From contig CAZTPX010000020.1 of the NCBI GenBank assembly GCA_964615095.1, forward strand, positions 1-64,000: a DNA stretch of 64,000 nt. The letters run 5' to 3'. Below, one piece after another: positions 59,445 to 64,000 of this stretch; the stretch's first letter is position 1, and each line of letters starts with the position of its first letter. The stretch comes from JANXQG01 sp964615095. GTDB lineage: Bacteria; Planctomycetota; Planctomycetia; Pirellulales; Thermoguttaceae. Position numbers and translations under genes: made by a program. Below the pieces are notes generated by a model that had not been told where the DNA came from, made no database searches, and saw only the letters and a program-made list of their open reading frames with translations.

Positions 59445-59872
59445 TCCCGCCTTCAGCCGATTTCCTTTGTGTCTTTCCGCCGACCCCTGCCGGCTTGCCC
59501 GGCAGGTGAACAAGTTTTGTAAGCGACGAGGCGTTACCACCATCTTCCCGAGACCCCTGCCAGCTTGTCTGGCAGGTGAACAAGTTTTTTGGCGCGCACG
59601 ATTCATGCCGCCAAGACTCCCTCACCTGCCAGACAAGCTGGCAGGGGTCGAACGATCTCACGAAATTTTGTGCTTCGCTAAAAAGACTCGTTCACGGGCC
59701 AGGCAAGCTGGCCGGGGTCAGAAGCATCGTACGATAGTCGTTAGATTCGCTATGCTCTTGCTGGCCTTCTGCGAAAATTAAGGTAGAATAGGACTGCGCG
59801 GCTAAGCTCGGCCGTGGCGTGGCGTCCAGCTCTTACCCCCCTCATTCTAGGTGCGACACGAAGGAGACGATG
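59445..59872. other. Intergenic region with four copies of repeat F
   Basis: No gene is seen in 428 nt. Four related hairpins are at 59481-59720; AT-richer DNA follows to the next ribosome site (AAGGAG at 59861). Confidence 0.6.
59481..59720. repeat. Four hairpins of family F, two direct and two inverted
   Basis: Direct copies at 59481-59518 and 59552-59590 read GACCCCTGCCRGCTTGYCYG then GCAGGTGAACAAGTTTT. Inverted copies at about 59622-59649 (TCACCTGCCAGACAAGCTGG) and 59691-59720 (TTCACGGGCCAGGCAAGCTG). Each is itself a small hairpin. The first two end in a T-rich run, so they could act as terminators for the upstream operon. Confidence 0.85.
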
Positions 59873-60823
59873 ATGTTCCGCAAATTGGCTTTTCTGACAG
59901 TCATCCTGCCGTTGACATTTGCCGGCCAGGGGCTGGGCGCTGACGAAAAGGCGGCCCCCGCTCCGCCGACCAAATCGGGCGACGAACAGGCCGTGCGGCA
60001 AGTGAGCAATCAATTGGTGAAGGCCTTCAACGCGGGCAAGGCGAACGAGGTCGCCAATTTGTTCTTCGCCGGGGCCGACCTGACCGACGACGCGGGAGTT
60101 GTCCACAAAGGCCAAGCGGAAATCAAGAAGCTCCTCAGCGGCTTCTTCGAAAAATTCCCGGGGGCTACGTGTTCCCTGGAGGTCGAATCCGTCTGGTTGA
60201 TCGGTCCGGCCGTGGCTATCGAGGAGGGACAGAAGATTGTCAGCACGAAGGAGGGCGCCTCGTCCTTCGCCAGCCATTTCACCTTCGTCCTGATGAAGGA
60301 CCAGGGCGAGTGGAAGATCGCCTCCGTCAAGGAAACGGAGGACGATTCCGACCTCTCTCCGCACGACCACCTCAAGGCGCTGGCCTGGATGGTCGGCGAT
60401 TGGGTCGATGAAAGCCCCGACGCCGTGGTCAAGATCTCCTGCCGCTGGTCCGACGACAAGAACTTCCTGCTGGTGGACTATGACGCCAAGTTCCAGGGCA
60501 AGCCGGCTATGAAGAGCAGCCAGCGGATTGGCTGGGACGCGGTCACCAAGAAGATTAAGTCCTGGGTCTTCGATTCCGACGGCGGACACGGCGAAGGCAC
60601 ATGGACACAGGTCGACGACCATTGGGTCGTCAAGTCGACGGCCGCTTTGCCCGACGGCCACGTCGGCTCGGCGACGATTATCCTGGAACCGAAGGACAAG
60701 GACCGCTTTGTCAGCAAGGGTTTCGACCGCCTTCATGGCGACACGGCCAAGCGAGACTACGAGATCACGATCGTCCGCAAGCCGCCCGAGCCGAGCGAAT
60801 CAACCTCCAGTACAAGCCGCTAG
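59873..60823 (+). CDS. SnoaL/SgcJ-like exported protein, second paralogue
   Basis: 316 aa. AAGGAG lies 6 nt upstream of the ATG at 59873 (another ATG directly precedes it). A signal peptide (MFRKLAFLTVILPLTFAGQG) leads to an NTF2-like domain (residues 35-165: VRQVSNQLVKAFNAGKANEV, ADLTDDAGVVHKGQAEI, FTFVLMKDQGEWKIASV). A second beta-rich domain follows (170-310: ALAWMVGDWVDESPDAVV, RIGWDAVTKKIKSWVFDSDG). The domain order equals that of the protein at 41048-42049, and both precede a low-complexity secreted protein gene. Function unknown. Confidence 0.75.
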   Translation: MFRKLAFLTVILPLTFAGQGLGADEKAAPAPPTKSGDEQAVRQVSNQLVKAFNAGKANEVANLFFAGADLTDDAGVVHKGQAEIKKLLSGFFEKFPGATCSLEVESVWLIGPAVAIEEGQKIVSTKEGASSFASHFTFVLMKDQGEWKIASVKETEDDSDLSPHDHLKALAWMVGDWVDESPDAVVKISCRWSDDKNFLLVDYDAKFQGKPAMKSSQRIGWDAVTKKIKSWVFDSDGGHGEGTWTQVDDHWVVKSTAALPDGHVGSATIILEPKDKDRFVSKGFDRLHGDTAKRDYEITIVRKPPEPSESTSSTSR

Positions 60824-60844
60824 CGCCAGGAAAGGGACACGATC

Positions 60845-62692
60845 ATGAAAACGAGATCAGTCATGATGCTCGCGGCCTGCCTGTCGGCGGGCGCGTTGAT
60901 AACGGCGGCGTCGCTGTGGGCCCGCGGGCCTGGCGGAGGAGGACATGTAGGCGGTGGTGGCGGGGGCGGCGCGCGGCCGTCGATGGGTCCCAGCAGCGGC
61001 CGGCCGGCCGGGAATGTGTCGCGGCCGCAGGCGCCCTCCGCGGCGCGACCCCCCGCGGCACAACGCCCCTCATTCTCCAATGCCAGCGGGGCGGGGCACG
61101 CGCGGCCTGCACAGCCCGAGTCGCGGCCTTCGCTGGGAATCTCCCGTCCGGAAGGCAACGCCAGCAGGCCCGTCACGCGGCCAAACGTTACCGAACGTCC
61201 CTCGACGCTCCCCGCGCCCGGCAGTCGGCCAAGCTTCGGCAATATCAACCGGCCGGAGGGCGTGAATCGGCCGGCCATAGGGGACCGCCCCGGTACTCTA
61301 CCGGCACGACCCGGGACCGGCGGCGAGCGCCCCGGAATTGCTGATCGCCCCGGTACTCTACCGGCGTGGCCTGGGACTGGCGGCGACCGCCCGATCATTG
61401 GCAACCGCCCGGGCACAGGCAATCGGCCCATCATCGGCGGCGGCAATGGAAACACGGTGATCGGCGGACACAACGTCAATGTCAATCGCCCCACGATCAA
61501 CAACAATTTCTACGGGAATCATGCGGGCTGGGGCTACGGCCCTCGGCCCGGTTACGGCGGCTGGGCCAATCACTGGTACAATCACAACATCAACTATCAC
61601 CACTACGGTTGGTACCACGGCTGCTGGAACGGCAACTGGGCGAATCACTGGTATGTGCCGCTGGTCTATGGCGTCACGGCCTGGGGGCTTGCCGCTACCT
61701 TGCCTGCCTGGGGCTACGGCTATGCGTATGCCAATCCGTACTATCAGCCGGCCGTGGTCCAGCAGACGGTTTACAACTACTCGCAACCCCTCGTGCTCGA
61801 TTCTTATAACACGGATCAAAGCGAGTTGGCAGACTCGAGCGATCTGGCAGACGCGCCCCCGCCGCAGGAAACGCCTGCGCAGGCACAGGCCTACGGTCCC
61901 TTCGACCAAGCCGTGGAGGCCTTCAAAAACCAGGATTATCGCAAGGCATTGACCTTGGACGAGCAGGCGATTCGCAGTCTGCCGCACGACCCCGCGCTGC
62001 ACGAGTTCTCGGCGCTGTGCATGTTTGCCCTGGGTGACTACCAGCAGGCCGCGGCCGTGCTCAACGCGCTGTTGGCCGCCGCGCCGGGTATGGACTGGCA
62101 ATCGATGTCCAGCCTTTATCCCGACATCGACACCTACACCGTCCAGCTTCGCGCGCTGGAAAAATACCGCATGCAGCACACCGACGATGCGGCCGCCCGC
62201 TTTGTGCTGGCCTATCACTACCTGGTGGCCGGCCACAACGAGGCCGCCATCGGCGAATTGAAGGCGGTCGTGGCCAAGCAGCCCAACGACCAGGTGGCCA
62301 AGCGAATGCTCGATGCGCTCAACCCGCCCGCGGAGGCTGAAGCCGCCGCACCGGTAAACGATACTCCTGCTCCCGCGGTTGCCGCCGACGCCCAACCCAC
62401 GACGGACCTTATGGGCCGCTGGCAGGCGAAGCACGGCAAGGATACGTTCGAGTTGACGATCGACGAAAAAAATCAATTCGTCTGGAAGGCCAGCACCGAG
62501 GGCAAGCCGCCTACGACGATTTCCGGGCCTATGGCCGTGGCGGGTGACACCTTGGTTCTGGAGAGCCAGCAGCAGGGAACGATGGTCGGCCGGGTGACGG
62601 CTGGTGGTCCCGACCGGTTCTCGTTCGCCGTCAACGGCGCGCCGCCTTCCGACAAGGGATTGACGTTCGATCGCGTGAAAGGCGGGAGTTGA
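60845..62692 (+). CDS. Secreted Gly/Pro/Arg-rich protein with TPR-like region
   Basis: 615 aa. A signal peptide (MMLAACLSAGALITAASLWA) precedes a low-complexity region to residue 215, with repeated GDRPGTLPA-like units and poly-Gly. Residues 215-300 are rich in Trp, Tyr, Asn and His (GYGGWANHWYNHNINYHHYG). Residues about 345-490 are helical, TPR-like (PFDQAVEAFKNQDYRKALTL, LHEFSALCMFALGDYQQAAA, ARFVLAYHYLVAGHNEAAIG). The C-terminal domain (520-615) starts LMGRWQAKHGKDTFELTIDE and is beta-rich. Related proteins are widespread in planctomycetes. Role unknown; it is 21 nt downstream of the SnoaL-like gene and probably co-transcribed. Confidence 0.78.
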   Translation: MKTRSVMMLAACLSAGALITAASLWARGPGGGGHVGGGGGGGARPSMGPSSGRPAGNVSRPQAPSAARPPAAQRPSFSNASGAGHARPAQPESRPSLGISRPEGNASRPVTRPNVTERPSTLPAPGSRPSFGNINRPEGVNRPAIGDRPGTLPARPGTGGERPGIADRPGTLPAWPGTGGDRPIIGNRPGTGNRPIIGGGNGNTVIGGHNVNVNRPTINNNFYGNHAGWGYGPRPGYGGWANHWYNHNINYHHYGWYHGCWNGNWANHWYVPLVYGVTAWGLAATLPAWGYGYAYANPYYQPAVVQQTVYNYSQPLVLDSYNTDQSELADSSDLADAPPPQETPAQAQAYGPFDQAVEAFKNQDYRKALTLDEQAIRSLPHDPALHEFSALCMFALGDYQQAAAVLNALLAAAPGMDWQSMSSLYPDIDTYTVQLRALEKYRMQHTDDAAARFVLAYHYLVAGHNEAAIGELKAVVAKQPNDQVAKRMLDALNPPAEAEAAAPVNDTPAPAVAADAQPTTDLMGRWQAKHGKDTFELTIDEKNQFVWKASTEGKPPTTISGPMAVAGDTLVLESQQQGTMVGRVTAGGPDRFSFAVNGAPPSDKGLTFDRVKGGS

Positions 62693-62766
62693 TCGCTCGC
62701 ATCACACAAGAGGCATGAGTGCGGGTGCCACCCTCATTTGAAAGCTGTTTATCAGGAGTCCGTACA

Positions 62767-64000
62767 GTGTCCCTTCCGCAAAACATCCTGCCGCCGGTGT
62801 TGCTGGCGGATGATCCGCCGGCAAAGGCCGATCACCGCCGGCAACGTCGCTTGCAATACCTGACCGACGCCGGAATGGTGCTGCTGCTCTTGCTGACGCT
62901 GGGTATCGTGTTTGTCACCGATCGCCGCGCGCCGGGCGATGCCCTCTATGCCCGCAATGCGAGCGCGTCGCGGTTCCTCTTCGATCCGCTGCAGGCGCCG
63001 ATCGCCGAGGTCCGCCAGAACCCGCAGCGGCAGGAGTGGATCGGCGCGTACGGCGGCACCAAGGAATCGGAGGCGGCCGTACGCCGGGGACTCGATTGGC
63101 TCGCGCGGCACCAGTCGCGCGACGGCCATTGGGGTCCCGACTGCCTGCACGCCCGGCCCGAGGGCCGTTGCAAGGAAGGCGATGCCTGTCCGGGCGAAGG
63201 CGCCGAACACCGTGTCGCCTTGACCGGGCTGGCCGTGCTGGCCTTCCAGGCCGGCGGGCATTACGACTTCAACGTCAGCGAGTATTCCGATTGCGTCCGC
63301 CGCGGGCTCGATTGGCTCGTGGCCCATCAGCGGCCCGACGGCTGCCTGATGGACCACGATCACGGCAAGCGGGAATGCAACATGTACGAGCACGGCATCG
63401 CCGCGTTCGCCCTGGCCGACGGCTGCGAAATGGCCGCGTCGCTCCAGCATGAGCCTTACGATCCTTATCGGCAGGCGGCCCAGAAGGCCGTGCAATTCAT
63501 CCACTATACGCAGCACGACGACGGCGGCTGGCGCTACACGGAAGATCGTGGAGGACAAAGCGACGTTTCCGTCTCCGGCTGGCAGGTGCTGGCCTTGAAA
63601 ACTGCCCGGCGGGCTGGGATTAGCGAGGTCAGCGAAGACTGTGTCAACCGCATGACGGGCTTCTTCAAGAGCTGTGAGGACAAGAAGTCCGGAAGGACGT
63701 TCTACCAGCCCGGCCATAATCTGCCCAGTGACGCGCCCACGGCCATTGGCATGCTCGTCCACCAGTTCATCCTGGAGCAGCCCGATTCGCCCTTGATCGC
63801 CAGTGGGGCCAGCTATCTGGCTGGCGAGGCCGAATCGTCGTTCAAGCACACTGGCAAGCCGGCGAAACGCAGGCTGTTTGCTGCCGTGCCGGGCGATTTC
63901 TACACGTTCTATAACGGCACGCTGGCCATGTTTCAGGCCGGCGGACAGCCGTGGAAGCGCTGGAACAACGTGGTCCGCGATTCGCTGGTGGACCGCCAGT
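62767..64000 (+). CDS. Prenyltransferase/squalene-oxidase-repeat protein, 3' end outside window
   Basis: At least 411 codons; it runs off the window. It starts with GTG (SLPQNILPPVLLADDPPAKA follows) and AGGAG lies about 9 nt upstream. A TM segment near residues 40-60 (MVLLLLLTLGIVFVTD) is followed by alpha/alpha-toroid repeats: VRRGLDWLARHQSRDGHWGP, RRGLDWLVAHQRPDGCLMDH, AVQFIHYTQHDDGGWRYTED, SVSGWQVLALKTARRAGI, FFKSCEDKKSGRTFYQPGHN. Such proteins are common in planctomycetes as secreted or membrane toroid domains; cyclase activity is not shown. Confidence 0.85.
   Translation, partial: MSLPQNILPPVLLADDPPAKADHRRQRRLQYLTDAGMVLLLLLTLGIVFVTDRRAPGDALYARNASASRFLFDPLQAPIAEVRQNPQRQEWIGAYGGTKESEAAVRRGLDWLARHQSRDGHWGPDCLHARPEGRCKEGDACPGEGAEHRVALTGLAVLAFQAGGHYDFNVSEYSDCVRRGLDWLVAHQRPDGCLMDHDHGKRECNMYEHGIAAFALADGCEMAASLQHEPYDPYRQAAQKAVQFIHYTQHDDGGWRYTEDRGGQSDVSVSGWQVLALKTARRAGISEVSEDCVNRMTGFFKSCEDKKSGRTFYQPGHNLPSDAPTAIGMLVHQFILEQPDSPLIASGASYLAGEAESSFKHTGKPAKRRLFAAVPGDFYTFYNGTLAMFQAGGQPWKRWNNVVRDSLVDRQ

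Noticed and set aside
62752..63849. Long minus-strand open frame at the right end
   Set aside because: It lies opposite a plus-strand GTG-initiated gene with clear alpha/alpha-toroid repeats and a ribosome site.
1..64000. CRISPR array, tRNA or rRNA genes
   Set aside because: No regularly spaced short repeats and no cloverleaf or rRNA-like stretch were recognised; the direct repeats seen are coding or hairpin elements.

Overview
The window looks like a chromosomal segment of a GC-rich planctomycete, probably of the Pirellulales type. The grounds are: several PQQ-like beta-propeller proteins, a DUF1080 protein, a FecR anti-sigma with its ECF sigma factor, a zinc-finger Ser/Thr kinase fused to formylglycine-generating-enzyme (FGE)-like domains, an SHD1-domain protein, PEP-CTERM proteins, a lipoprotein sulfatase, and many intergenic hairpin repeats. 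No tRNA, rRNA, CRISPR array, integrase or complete insertion sequence was recognised.

Layout. Positions 233-16925 are almost all minus strand: heparinase II/III-like protein and PQQ-propeller lipoprotein; DUF1080 protein; a small helical secreted protein; a FecR/ECF sigma pair; nicotinate phosphoribosyltransferase with a zinc-ribbon partner; a trypsin-like PEP-CTERM protease; a YhaN-like ATPase coupled to a YhaO-like phosphoesterase whose catalytic residues are degenerate; a small zinc metallopeptidase; and a 93-aa orphan. A plus-strand diadenylate-cyclase-like protein (17215-18474) and a minus-strand rRNA methyltransferase follow. From 20396 comes a plus-strand block: a strong promoter, an ECF sigma factor, a truncated kinase pseudogene, a 1760-aa beta-strand-repeat PEP-CTERM protein, and a 1926-aa kinase carrying four FGE-like modules, then an SHD1/STN-type protein. 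Positions 34385-35267 hold degraded accessory DNA with a Roco (COR) remnant, followed by a Fic protein with an unusual duplicated promoter region.

Positions 36653-46916 carry a sulfatase, a SpoIIAA-like protein, a HAD phosphatase, a DUF4239 membrane protein, a SnoaL-like plus Gly-rich secreted pair, a FadL-like porin and an aspartate kinase with a long four-ACT regulatory half. A DUF151 nuclease, a primase-like TOPRIM protein and a compact thioredoxin-ArsF-ArsG operon lead to an SGNH hydrolase. Positions 52114-59444 form an apparent five-gene operon: PQQ propeller, NHL propeller, Tat-type polyferredoxin, NapH/NosR-like membrane polyferredoxin, and membrane-anchored PQQ propeller. It reads as an extracytoplasmic electron-transfer module. 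The window ends with a second SnoaL-like plus secreted TPR pair and the start of a prenyltransferase/squalene-oxidase-repeat protein.

The strongest candidates for new biology are: the polyferredoxin/beta-propeller operon; the diadenylate-cyclase-like protein that keeps the DGA motif but lacks RHR; the ECF-kinase-giant PEP-CTERM-FGE locus with its partial kinase duplication and in-frame palindromic insert; a putative ECF promoter shared by the sigma operon and the small secreted protein gene; and about ten families of hairpin repeats, one with long target-duplication-like flanks. Function calls rest on motif recognition by eye; no database search was run.
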